Below, one piece after another: positions 32,531-40,873 of a stretch of DNA of 64,000 nucleotides. The stretch spans positions 2,003,001 through 2,067,000 of the forward strand of contig NZ_AP019749.1 in NCBI RefSeq assembly GCF_006740045.1, written 5' to 3'. The position numbers and the translations under genes are program-made. This DNA is from Comamonas terrigena NBRC 13299 (GTDB taxonomy: Bacteria > Pseudomonadota > Gammaproteobacteria > Burkholderiales > Burkholderiaceae_C). A model generated the notes under the pieces. That model did not search any database and was not told the DNA's origin. It was given only the letters and a program-made list of their open reading frames with translations. The first letter of the stretch is position 1. Each line of letters begins with the position of its first letter.

Positions 32531-34978
32531 TTACCTGGCGGTGCCGTCTGGCAGCGCGTAGGCGATCACATAGTCGCCGCGGTCGGGCGACTGGCGGGCA
32601 CCGCCGGCCGAGATCACCACATACTGCTTGCCGGTCTTGGGCGACTTGTAGCTCATGGGGCCGCCCTGGCTGCCCACGGGCAGGCGGCTCTTCCAGATTT
32701 CCTTGCCGGTGGCCGTATCCCAGGCGCGCAGGTAGTAGTCCTGTGTGCCGGCAAAGAACACTAGGCCGCCCTGCGTGGCCAGGGTGCCGCCCAGTGTGGG
32801 CAGGCCCACAGGCAGCGGCAGGCGCATCTTGATGCCCATGGGGCCGGTGTCCTGCACCGTGCCCACAGGCACTTGCCAGGCCACTTGCTGGGTCTTCATG
32901 TCGATGGCGGTCAGCGTGCCGAACGGCGGCTTCTGGCAGGGAATGCCCAGCGGCGACATGAAGCGGTCCTTCATCACCGCGTAGGGCGTGCCGCCCAGCG
33001 GCACCTGGCCCATGCCGGTGTTGGGTGCTTCGCCGCCGTCGGACAGCGCGGCATCCTTCTTCTGCGGCACCATCTGCACCCACAGGCCCAGGCGCATGTC
33101 GTTCACGAACAGCAGCTGGTTGGTCGGGTCGGCCGACAGGCCGCCCCAGTTCATGCCGCCCAGCGAGCCGGGGAAGCTCAGCGAGACATCGGTATCCGGC
33201 ACGGTGAACAGGCCGTCATAGCGCATGGACTTGAACTTGATGCGGCACATCAGCTGGTCCAGCGGTGTGGCGCCCCACATATCGGCTTCGGTCAGTGTCT
33301 GCGTGCCGATCTGCGGCATGCCGACGGACAGCGGCTGGGTGGGTGCATATTTCTCGCCCGGGATGCTGCCGGGCTTGACGGCCACGTCTTCCACCTTGGT
33401 CAGGGGCTGGCCGGTCTTGCGGTCCAGCACAAAGATCTGTCCGGCCTTGGTGCCGACGACCAGTGCGGGCGTGGTGGCACCGTCGGGGTGGGGAAAGTCG
33501 ATCAGCGTGGGGGCCATGGGAATGTCGAAGTCCCACAGATCGTTGTGCACGGTCTGGTAGACCCATTTTTCCTTGCCGGTCGCGGCGTCCAGCGCCAGAA
33601 CGGAGGCGCCGTATTTCAGGTCGGCTGCCGAACGGGTGGCGCCATACAGATCGACCGAGGGCGAGCCCATGGGCAGGTACACGGTGTTGGAGCTGGGGTC
33701 GTAGGTGGTGCCCGCCCACACGTTGGCGGACGAGCGGGTGTAGGTCTGGCCGGGGCTGAGCAGCGCGTTCGGCGTGGCCGAGCCGGCGTCAAATGCCCAG
33801 CGCTGGGCACCGGTCACCACGTCGAAGCCGCGGATCACGCCGCCGGGCATGTCCACCTGCACGTTGTCGGCTACACGGCCGCCGATGACGATGGTGGTGC
33901 CTGCCACGGTAGGGGCCGAGGTCAGGGTGTAGTAGGCGGGGTTGGCAATGTTGCCCAGGCCCTGCTTGAGATCGACCACGCCATGGGTGCCAAAGTCATC
34001 GCACAGCGCGCCGGTGTCGGCGTTCAGGGCAAACAGGCGCGCGTCGATGGTGTTCATCAGAATACGGCGCTTGCAGCTGCCGGTGGCGGGCAGAGCCACC
34101 GCCTGCACCGGTGTCGAGCCCGGGACGCTGGGCTGGGCCAGGGGGGCTTCGGCATCGAAATAGGCCAAGCCGCGGCAGCGTTCCCACACGCCGCCCACAT
34201 GGGAGTTGGTGTCATGGCGCCACAGCTGCTGACCGGTGTCGGCATCGAGTGCGATCACATTGTTGCTGGGCGTGCAGAGGAAGACCTTGTCGCCCACCTG
34301 CAGCGGCGTCAGCTGGTCTTCGGCGCCTGCGCCGGTAGATTTGGGTACATCACCGGTGTGGAAGGTCCAGGCCACCTGCAGCTGGTTCACGTTGTCCACA
34401 TTGATCTGGTCCAGCGCGGCAAAGCGGTCGTTGTTGCTGCTGTTGCCGTAGTGGTTCCAGTCCTTTTGTTCGCTGGCGGCATCCACGGGCTTGCGCGTGG
34501 CTGCAGCGGCCTGGGGGCTGACCTCGGGATGGATCTGGAACATGGAGGCAAAAGCGGCCAGACCCGCGATCAGCAGCACGCCGGCCGTGGCCAGGGGCGC
34601 TTTGGCGCGGGAGCCGGCAGGCACACCGCCCTGGCGCAGCAGCGGCATGCTGGCCAGCACCACCACGGCGCCAAAGGTCAGCGCCAGCAGGCGGGAGATC
34701 AGGCTCCAGTAATCCAGACCCACTTCGCACAGTGCCCAGACCACGGTCGCAGCAAAGGTCAGCAGGTACAGCCATGCTCCGCTGCGGTGGCTGCGAACGG
34801 TCTGCAAGCCGGAGGCCAGCAGGCCGATGCCCGCCAGCGCAAAGTACCAGCTGCCTCCCAGACTGATGAGCTTGGCACCGCCAACCAGGAAGGCCAGGCC
34901 GGCCACGGCCAGCACTGCCCCCAGGATCCAGAGCCAAACACGCGCCGCCACCGGCTGCGCCTGCGCTTGATGAGTCAT
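32531..34978 (-). CDS. Membrane-bound PQQ-dependent dehydrogenase (glucose/quinate/shikimate family)
   Basis: An 815-residue quinoprotein. Five N-terminal TM helices (about 12-145) anchor it in the inner membrane and pass electrons to ubiquinone. A periplasmic eight-bladed propeller follows from about 160 (DWNHYGNSSNNDRFAALDQIN, WDFDIPMAPTLIDFPHPDG, LGGMNWGGLS, GLVFFAGTQDYYLRAWD). The family oxidises glucose (Gcd) or quinate/shikimate (QuiA) in the periplasm using PQQ. I cannot decide the substrate. No pqq biosynthesis genes are in the window, so the cofactor must come from elsewhere. It is followed by a terminator. Confidence 0.9.
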   Translation of the reverse strand: MTHQAQAQPVAARVWLWILGAVLAVAGLAFLVGGAKLISLGGSWYFALAGIGLLASGLQTVRSHRSGAWLYLLTFAATVVWALCEVGLDYWSLISRLLALTFGAVVVLASMPLLRQGGVPAGSRAKAPLATAGVLLIAGLAAFASMFQIHPEVSPQAAAATRKPVDAASEQKDWNHYGNSSNNDRFAALDQINVDNVNQLQVAWTFHTGDVPKSTGAGAEDQLTPLQVGDKVFLCTPSNNVIALDADTGQQLWRHDTNSHVGGVWERCRGLAYFDAEAPLAQPSVPGSTPVQAVALPATGSCKRRILMNTIDARLFALNADTGALCDDFGTHGVVDLKQGLGNIANPAYYTLTSAPTVAGTTIVIGGRVADNVQVDMPGGVIRGFDVVTGAQRWAFDAGSATPNALLSPGQTYTRSSANVWAGTTYDPSSNTVYLPMGSPSVDLYGATRSAADLKYGASVLALDAATGKEKWVYQTVHNDLWDFDIPMAPTLIDFPHPDGATTPALVVGTKAGQIFVLDRKTGQPLTKVEDVAVKPGSIPGEKYAPTQPLSVGMPQIGTQTLTEADMWGATPLDQLMCRIKFKSMRYDGLFTVPDTDVSLSFPGSLGGMNWGGLSADPTNQLLFVNDMRLGLWVQMVPQKKDAALSDGGEAPNTGMGQVPLGGTPYAVMKDRFMSPLGIPCQKPPFGTLTAIDMKTQQVAWQVPVGTVQDTGPMGIKMRLPLPVGLPTLGGTLATQGGLVFFAGTQDYYLRAWDTATGKEIWKSRLPVGSQGGPMSYKSPKTGKQYVVISAGGARQSPDRGDYVIAYALPDGTAR

Positions 34979-35043
34979 ATCGAACCTCGCATGAAAACGG
35001 GCCTGGGCATGGAACCATGCAGGCCATTATTGTTGTGAGAAAA

Positions 35044-35075
35044 AAAGTCCATTCTTCATGGGAAATAAAGTCCAT
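35044..35075 (-). promoter_or_regulatory. Direct repeat AAAGTCCAT upstream of the PQQ dehydrogenase
   Basis: AAAGTCCAT at 35044-35052 and 35067-35075, 23 bases apart, with a CCAT-TCTTC-ATGG dyad between (35049-35061). It lies 66-97 bases upstream of the dehydrogenase ATG; the position suits an activator or repressor. The rest of the 34979-35307 gap shows nothing else recognisable. Confidence 0.4.
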
Positions 35076-35307
35076 GTCGTGCTGGCGTGTACCGGATATT
35101 TCAGAAATTTGTGAAATTCAATAGCGGCGACCGCTGCTGGCGCATGTGCGCGGTGGGCTGTCACGGGTTGGGGGGCATGCTTGCGTTTGCGCGGCGCTTC
35201 GCTGGCGCCATGGGCGGACGCGCACCCTGTGATGCCGCTAGCCGGGCCGTCTGGCTGCTGATACTGGCATGGGGACGCGTTTGGGAGGCAGGCTGTGCGT
35301 CAGTTCG

Positions 35308-36159
35308 TCAGTTGCCGGGCTGGAAATGCTGCTCGATGGCCCAGGCGCTGCGCAGCAGCAGCGCGCGCACGGTGTGCTCGACAAACTGCGGCGTCATGGT
35401 GCGGATGTCGCCCGAGGCGCTGAGAACCATCATGGGCATGCCCTTGCCCACGCGCAGCGGGGTGGCGATGGCACCGACCTCGCCCCGCCATTCCGAGTAC
35501 GAGGTGCAGCAGTCGGTGGCTTCGTACTCTTCGCCGGCGCGGGTGATGGCGCGCTCGATGTCGGCATAGCCCTCGGGGTTGAGGTTTTTGACCCGCTCCA
35601 TCACCGATCTGCGGGCTGCCGGGCGCGAACCGGCCAGGTAGGCGCGGCCCATGGCGGTGGTGTGCAGCGGAATGCGCGAGCCCAGGTTCAGCCGGATTGT
35701 GATAACCGAGGCATCGCTGCGTGCCGTTTCCAGATAGAGCATCGACATGCCTTCGCGCATGCCCAGGGCGATCAGGCAGCCGGTCTGGTTGGCCAACTCC
35801 TGCATGATGGGTCGGCTGATTTCGCGCGCGTCCAGCCTCAGGAGCGTGGTGCCGCCCAGGGACAGCGTGGCCATGCCCAGCCGGTAGCGGTTTTGCACGC
35901 TGTCGTGGTGCAGAAAGTCCAGCAGCGTCAGGGTGTGCGTGAGCCGGGTGACGGTGGATTTGGGCAGGCGGCAACGCTGGGCGATTTCCTGGTTGCCCAG
36001 ATGCTCCTCGCCCGAGGTGAAGCATTTGAGCACCTGCAGCCCCCGCGCCAGCGCAGTGACGAACTGGCGGTCTTCCTTGTGGTCGTCAATGGGCATCGGC
36101 AGTTTTCCGATGTCGCGGGAGGGCGTGGGAGGGCGCATGGGCAGGAGAGGAAATGCCAT
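35308..36159 (-). CDS. IclR family transcriptional regulator
   Basis: An IclR regulator of about 283 residues. HTH: FVTALARGLQVLKCFTSGEEHLGNQEIAQRCRLPKSTVTRLTHTL; effector domain with SRIPLHTTAMGRAYLAG and a C-terminal VGAIATPLRVGKG. Start: ATG 36159 follows AGGAG at 8 bases; ATG 36096 is also possible and closer to the family norm. It is the last gene behind SDR, isomerase and nitronate monooxygenase, so it is probably the local regulator. The 20-bp repeats at 38821 and 38956 are candidate binding sites. Confidence 0.88.
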   Translation of the reverse strand: MAFPLLPMRPPTPSRDIGKLPMPIDDHKEDRQFVTALARGLQVLKCFTSGEEHLGNQEIAQRCRLPKSTVTRLTHTLTLLDFLHHDSVQNRYRLGMATLSLGGTTLLRLDAREISRPIMQELANQTGCLIALGMREGMSMLYLETARSDASVITIRLNLGSRIPLHTTAMGRAYLAGSRPAARRSVMERVKNLNPEGYADIERAITRAGEEYEATDCCTSYSEWRGEVGAIATPLRVGKGMPMMVLSASGDIRTMTPQFVEHTVRALLLRSAWAIEQHFQPGN

Positions 36160-36226
36160 GTCCCTGGCTCCTGGCTGAAAGGCGTGGGCTGGGACATGGC
36201 TGGGCAAGCGGGCAATGCCGCGATTT

Positions 36227-37219
36227 TCAGGCGGATGTGCCGGCGTCCACCATGGCACGCAGGCGGCCGTTGATCAGCTCGTCGGTGGCTTCGCGCATGA
36301 TGCGCTCGATCAGCTCGGCCACGCTGGGGATGTCGTGGATCAGGCCGGCCACCATGCCGCAGCTCCAGGCGCCGGCATCGACATCGCCCTGCACCATGGC
36401 CTTGGGGTAGATGCCGCCCACCAGCTCGCGGATGTCCTCGATGGTGGTGCTGGCGCCCTTGGCGGCTTCGATCTCCAGCAGCTTCTGCACGCCGGGGTTG
36501 TTCAGCACGCGTTCGGTGTTGCGCAGCGGGCGCATGACCAGGCGGGTGTCCAGCTCGCTGGCGGCAACGATGGCGTTCTTCACGTTCTGGTGGACCGGGG
36601 CTTCCTGGGTGCACAGAAAGCGTGTGCCCATGTTCATGCCATCGGCGCCCAGCGCGAGTGCCGCCACCAGGCTGCGGCCGTCGGCCATGCCGCCGGAGGC
36701 GACAAACGGGATCTTCAGCGCACGGGCGGCTGCGGGCAGCAGAATCATATTGGGCACGTCGTCCTCGCCGGGGTGGCCGCCGCATTCAAAACCGTCCACA
36801 CTGACGGCGTCGCAGCCAATGCGTTCGGCCTTGAGCGCATGGCGCACGGCGGTGCATTTGTGGATCACCTTGATGCCGGCGGCTTTCAGGGCGGGCATAT
36901 AGGCCTCGGGGCTGCGGCCGGCGGTTTCCACCACCGTGATGCCGCCTTCGCGGATGGCGGCGATGTATTCCTCGTACGGAGGCTGGGTGAAGGAGGGTAG
37001 AAAGGTGAGGTTGACGCCGAACGGCTGGTCCGTCATGTCCCGGGTCTTGGCGATTTCCTGGGTCAGCTTCTCGGGCGTGCCCAGCGTGAGGGCGGTGATC
37101 ATGCCCAGACCGCCGGCGTTGGAGACGGCTGCCGCCAGCGGCGCCAGGCCCACATAGTGCATGCCGCCCTGGATGATGGGGTGGCGGATGTTGAACAGTT
37201 CGGTGATGCGTGTCTTCAT
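36227..37219 (-). CDS. Nitronate monooxygenase / 2-nitropropane dioxygenase-like flavoprotein
   Basis: A 330-residue TIM-barrel FMN enzyme of the NMO/FabK group: HPIIQGGMHYVGLAPLAAAVSNAGGLGMI at the start, VSVDGFECGGHPGEDDVPN holding the conserved histidine, and FVASGGMADGRSLVAALALGADGMNMGTRF for phosphate binding. Members oxidise nitronates or act on enoyl thioesters. In this cluster with an acyl-CoA ligase and SDR, a CoA-thioester or detoxification role is equally possible (inference). Confidence 0.88.
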   Translation of the reverse strand: MKTRITELFNIRHPIIQGGMHYVGLAPLAAAVSNAGGLGMITALTLGTPEKLTQEIAKTRDMTDQPFGVNLTFLPSFTQPPYEEYIAAIREGGITVVETAGRSPEAYMPALKAAGIKVIHKCTAVRHALKAERIGCDAVSVDGFECGGHPGEDDVPNMILLPAAARALKIPFVASGGMADGRSLVAALALGADGMNMGTRFLCTQEAPVHQNVKNAIVAASELDTRLVMRPLRNTERVLNNPGVQKLLEIEAAKGASTTIEDIRELVGGIYPKAMVQGDVDAGAWSCGMVAGLIHDIPSVAELIERIMREATDELINGRLRAMVDAGTSA

Positions 37220-37302
37220 GGTGTGTGAGGGCGTGGAAAGGGTGTTGCAGGTGCGCCCCGTCAGGGCCGAGGCAGCGATGGTGCAGCGGGTGGAGCAGGG
37301 CG

Positions 37303-37923
37303 TCAGCTGCCGGAACGCTGGGCCAGGATTTCTTCTTCCACCTCGCGCAGGCGGTCCTTGCCGAAGAACATCTCGCCGCCGACAAAGAAGGTGGGACTGC
37401 CAAAACAGCCGCGCTCATAGGCCTGCTGGGTGTTGGCCAGCAACCGGTTCTTGACCTCGGGTGTGGCAATGGCGGCGGTGATGGCTGCTGCGTCCAGCCC
37501 GGCCTGCTGCAGCACGCTCTGGAACAGCTCGGGCTCGGCCATGTTCAAGGCACGTTCCCACATGGCGGCAAACATGGCGTCCACATAGGGGTCCAGGCAG
37601 CCCATCTGCTGGGCGGCGATGGCGCCGCGCATCATCATCAGCGTGTTGACCGGGAAATGCGGGTTGCGCTGGTAGCGGTGCAGGTCGTGCTTGCGGATGA
37701 AACGCTGGATCTCCAGCTGGTCGTAGGCGCGCTTGGTGGGGATGTCGGCAAACGCCTCCATGGGCGAGCGGTTGTTGGCCAGCTTGAAGATGCCGCCCAG
37801 CAGAATGGGCACATAGGTCACGGGCTGGCCGGTGCGCGCGGCGATGGCGGGCAGCACCTGGTGGCAGAAATAGGCATTGGGGCTGCCAAAGTCGAACAGG
37901 AATTCCACGGTCGGTTGGTGCAT
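37303..37923 (-). CDS. 2-hydroxychromene-2-carboxylate isomerase / DsbA-like (kappa GST) protein
   Basis: A 206-residue thioredoxin-fold protein of the DsbA/HCCA isomerase family. VEFLFDFGSPNAYFCHQVLP holds the serine expected to activate glutathione; the helical insert follows, then GCFGSPTFFVGGEMFFGKDRL. HCCA isomerases act in naphthalene-type aromatic degradation with glutathione. Its place between an SDR and a nitronate monooxygenase-like gene supports a catabolic operon. The exact substrate is unknown. Confidence 0.88.
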   Translation of the reverse strand: MHQPTVEFLFDFGSPNAYFCHQVLPAIAARTGQPVTYVPILLGGIFKLANNRSPMEAFADIPTKRAYDQLEIQRFIRKHDLHRYQRNPHFPVNTLMMMRGAIAAQQMGCLDPYVDAMFAAMWERALNMAEPELFQSVLQQAGLDAAAITAAIATPEVKNRLLANTQQAYERGCFGSPTFFVGGEMFFGKDRLREVEEEILAQRSGS

Positions 37924-37968
37924 GGTGCAAGCTCCGGTCTGGGGATGGTGGTGACGGGGGGCGGCGGT

Positions 37969-38697
37969 TTACCAGCTCTCCAGCCAAGGGCGCAGTTCGG
38001 TCTCGTGCGTCCAGGCGTTGCGCGGCTGCTGGTGGATGGCCCAGTAGGCGTCGGCAATGGCTTCGGGGCTGACGATGCCGTCCTGCTTCTTGAGCGCATA
38101 GCGTTCGGGGAAGTTGCTGCGGATGAAATCGGTGTCGATGGCGCCATCGATGATGGGATGGGCTACATGGATGCCCTGGGGCCACAGCTCGCGTGCCATG
38201 CTCTGGGCCAGGGCGCGCAGGCCGTGCTTGGCGCCGGCGAAGGCGGCAAAGCCGTCGCGCCCACGCAGGCTGGCGGTGGCGCCAGTGAACAAAATTGTGC
38301 CCCGCCCGCGCGGCAGCATGCGTTTGGCGGTCTCGCGCCCCATCAGAAAGCCGGCAAAGCAGGCCATTTCCCAGACCTTGAAATAGACGCGTGCCGTGGT
38401 CTCGGTGATGCCAAAGCGCACATTGGCCCCGATGTTGAACACCGCCACTTCGATGGGAGCGATCTGGCTTTCGATGTGCTCGATCAGGCTGACCATCTCG
38501 TCTTCCTTGCGCGCATCGCTGCCAAAGCCGTGGGCTTCACCACCTGCGGCGCGGATCTCCTGGACCAGCGGCTCCAGCTTGTCGGCGCTGCGGCGGGTGA
38601 CGCAGGCGATATAGCCCTCACGGGCAAAACGCTTGGCAATCGCGCCACCCGTGGCGTCTCCGGCGCCAATCACGAGGATGGCTTTCTTGTCACTCAT
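37969..38697 (-). CDS. SDR family oxidoreductase with Phe replacing the catalytic Tyr
   Basis: A 242-residue short-chain dehydrogenase/reductase fold. The cofactor motif is atypical, VIGAGDATGGAIAKRF, followed by VFNIGANVRFG where NNAG normally sits. The active-site Ser is in FTGATASLRG, but the YxxxK motif reads FAGAK (DGFAAFAGAKHGLRALAQSMARE). ATG 38697 follows AGGAG at good spacing. It heads the minus-strand operon with isomerase, nitronate monooxygenase-like and IclR genes, and is divergent from the acyl-CoA ligase. Loss of the Tyr suggests altered chemistry. Confidence 0.87.
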   Translation of the reverse strand: MSDKKAILVIGAGDATGGAIAKRFAREGYIACVTRRSADKLEPLVQEIRAAGGEAHGFGSDARKEDEMVSLIEHIESQIAPIEVAVFNIGANVRFGITETTARVYFKVWEMACFAGFLMGRETAKRMLPRGRGTILFTGATASLRGRDGFAAFAGAKHGLRALAQSMARELWPQGIHVAHPIIDGAIDTDFIRSNFPERYALKKQDGIVSPEAIADAYWAIHQQPRNAWTHETELRPWLESW

Positions 38698-38820
38698 GGC
38701 TTGTCTCCTGTGTGTGCAGATGCAGTGCAGCCGGTGGGGCATGCATGTGCCGCCATCCTTGCCACTGGGATCGATTGTGGAGGGCGTGGACCGTTTGCAA
38801 CCGCCGGCGGCACAGATCAA

Positions 38821-38840
38821 GTTCCGCACAGCGGTTTTGC
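38821..38840. promoter_or_regulatory. Candidate IclR operator, copy 1
   Basis: GTTCCGCACAGCGGTTTTGC, containing the dyad CCGC-aca-GCGG-like core; it is repeated with few changes 135 bases downstream in the same divergent promoter region. Confidence 0.5.
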
Positions 38841-38955
38841 AGCGGCATGGACAGCTGCAGTCTGCCGCCCCATGAACCGGTCTGCGGCACAAGATGGTGC
38901 CTGTGCCATTAGCGCAGCGATGGCCAAATGACAAGGGTGTCTTTCTGGAGGTGAT

Positions 38956-38975
38956 GTTCCGCATGGCGGTTTTGG
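38956..38975. promoter_or_regulatory. Candidate IclR operator, copy 2
   Basis: GTTCCGCATGGCGGTTTTGG, matching copy 1 at 17 of 20 positions, with a CCGC-AT-GGCGG dyad; 92 bases upstream of the ligase ATG. Confidence 0.5.
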
Positions 38976-39066
38976 AAAAGAGCCCACCGGGCCGGGGGCG
39001 CTCCTACACTTTTCCAGCGCAGCAGCCATGTCGGACCGCTGTGACCCCCACCAGACAGGAGACACC

Positions 39067-40629
39067 ATGCCCGCAGACACTGTGGAGGCCGGCTTGACGG
39101 CCCCGACCCTTTCTTCAGCGCCGCGCCGCATCCATGAGGCGATTGCCCCCTGGGTGCAGCGTCAGCCCAGCCATCTGGCCGTGCAGGATGCCCAGCACTG
39201 CCTGAGCTACCAGCAACTGTGGGCGGCGAGCGATACACTGGCCCAGCAGCTGCAGCAGGCCGGGGTGGGCCCCGGCGACCGCCTGCTGGTGGTGGGCGAG
39301 AACTGCGTGGCCGCCTGCGCACTGTTTGTGGCTGCCAGCAAGTTGGATGCCTGGGCGAGCATCGTCAACGCGCGCTTGTCGGAGCGGGAAATTGCCCAGT
39401 TCAAGGAGCATTCCGGTGCCCGCCGTGTGGTCTACCTGACCCATGTCTCGCCCGAAGCTGTGGTCCATGCCCGCCATGCGGAGGCGGTAGGCTGGGACAC
39501 CCCGGTGGGGGCACTGGGTCTGGGCCCGCTGAACGCACAGGCCCAGGCGGAGCCTTGCAGCGCCGACCCGGCCGAGCAGGTGGCGGCCCTGGTCTACACC
39601 TCAGGCACCACGGGCCACCCCAAGGGGGTGATGCTGACGCACGCCAACCTGCTCTTTGTGGCGCAGTCGGCGCGCGAGATCCGCGAGATCGGCCCGCGCG
39701 ACCGGGTCTATGGCGTGTTGCCCATGGCCCATGTGGTGGGGCTGTCGACCCAGTTTCTGGGCAGTCTGTGCGCCGGCGCCAGCCTGCTGCTGGAAGCCCG
39801 CTTCACGCCGGAGGCCGCTGCCCGGGCGCTGGGGGAGCAGGACGTTACCCTGTTCGTGGGCGTGCCGGCGCTGTTTGCCCGGCTGCTGGAATGGAGCCGC
39901 TCGCAGCAGCAGACGTTGCGAGCACCGGCACTGCGCCTGATCGGGGTGGCCGGTTCACCGCTGACGCCCAGCCTCAAGGCCCAGGTCGAGCAGGCGCTGG
40001 GCCAGACGCTGCACAACGGCTATGGCCTGACCGAAACCGGCCCCACCATCGCCCAGACGCGCGGTGCGCCGCGTGCGGACTGTGCCGTGGGCCAGCCGAT
40101 TCCGGGCGTGGAGGCCAGCCTGCGTGGCCCCGGCGGCCTGCCGGTGGCGGCCGGGCAGGTGGGCGAACTCTGGGTGCGCAGCCCGGGACGCATGCGCGGC
40201 TACTACCGCGACGCCGCCACCACGGCCCAGGTGCTGGATGCCGCGGGCTGGTTCAACACCGGCGACATGGCGCGCCAGGGGGCGGATGGTGCGCTGGAGG
40301 TGGTGGGGCGCAGCAAGGAGCTGATCATCCGCTCGGGCTTCAATGTCTACCCGGTGGAAGTGGAGCAGGTGCTCAACAGCCATGCGGCCATCGTGCAGTC
40401 GGCTGTGGTGGGGCGCGAGGTGGCGGACAACGAAGAGGTGGTGGCCTTTGTCGAGGTGAAGGCCGGCATGGACCCCGACCTGCAGGAGCTGCGCCAGTGG
40501 CTGCGCGCACAGCTGTCGCCCTACAAGGTGCCCAGCGAGATCCGCATTGTGCCGGCGCTGCCGGCCGCGCCCACCGGCAAGATCCTCAAGCATGTGCTGA
40601 AACACTGGGCCGGCAGCCCGGCGGTGTGA
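39067..40629 (+). CDS. Acyl-CoA synthetase / AMP-dependent ligase
   Basis: A 520-residue ANL-family enzyme that activates a carboxylic acid to its CoA thioester through an acyl-AMP. Motifs: P-loop YTSGTTGHPKGVML, NGYGLTETGP, GWFNTGDMARQG, hinge GRSKELIIRSGFNVYPVEVE and the catalytic lysine in PTGKILKHV. The start ATG 39067 follows AGGAG; an upstream ATG at 39028 is less likely. Divergent from the SDR operon with a shared regulatory region, it probably performs the CoA-activation step of the same pathway. The acid is unknown. Confidence 0.92.
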   Translation: MPADTVEAGLTAPTLSSAPRRIHEAIAPWVQRQPSHLAVQDAQHCLSYQQLWAASDTLAQQLQQAGVGPGDRLLVVGENCVAACALFVAASKLDAWASIVNARLSEREIAQFKEHSGARRVVYLTHVSPEAVVHARHAEAVGWDTPVGALGLGPLNAQAQAEPCSADPAEQVAALVYTSGTTGHPKGVMLTHANLLFVAQSAREIREIGPRDRVYGVLPMAHVVGLSTQFLGSLCAGASLLLEARFTPEAAARALGEQDVTLFVGVPALFARLLEWSRSQQQTLRAPALRLIGVAGSPLTPSLKAQVEQALGQTLHNGYGLTETGPTIAQTRGAPRADCAVGQPIPGVEASLRGPGGLPVAAGQVGELWVRSPGRMRGYYRDAATTAQVLDAAGWFNTGDMARQGADGALEVVGRSKELIIRSGFNVYPVEVEQVLNSHAAIVQSAVVGREVADNEEVVAFVEVKAGMDPDLQELRQWLRAQLSPYKVPSEIRIVPALPAAPTGKILKHVLKHWAGSPAV

Positions 40630-40748
40630 TACCGGCGCCCGCAAACGGAAGAGACACACCACACCGAGACGCGCTGAACAGGCCTGCACACCTGGGCGGC
40701 GCATCTGGCGCACATTGAGCACATCCCTTTCATAACTGGAGACCTTCC

Positions 40749-40868
40749 ATGACCGATTCCCGCATGAGGCAGGGTCGCCGCCGCATGGCCGCTGCACTGG
40801 TACTGAGCCCTTTGCCGGCCCCGCTGGCCGGGCTGCAGCCCGTCCGCAGCTGGGCTGCTGACCGCCGC
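40749..40868 (+). pseudogene. Orphan signal-peptide remnant, possible truncated Bug-type receptor
   Basis: A well-placed GGAG precedes ATG 40749 and the frame begins MTDSRMRQGRRRMAAALVL, then a hydrophobic, Pro-rich core ending RSWAAD, like a Sec/Tat signal peptide with an A-A cleavage site. After about 38 codons the frame runs antisense into the alpha/beta hydrolase gene and loses sense. Such a secretion signal would suit a Bug receptor, which often accompanies acyl-CoA ligases. It may be the 5' remnant of a deleted gene. Confidence 0.4.
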
Positions 40869-40873
40869 AGGCT

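Noticed and set aside
32370..33083. Longer TetR ORF (483 residues)
   Set aside because: Extension covers the dehydrogenase 3' end and its terminator; the HTH start fits ATG 32369.
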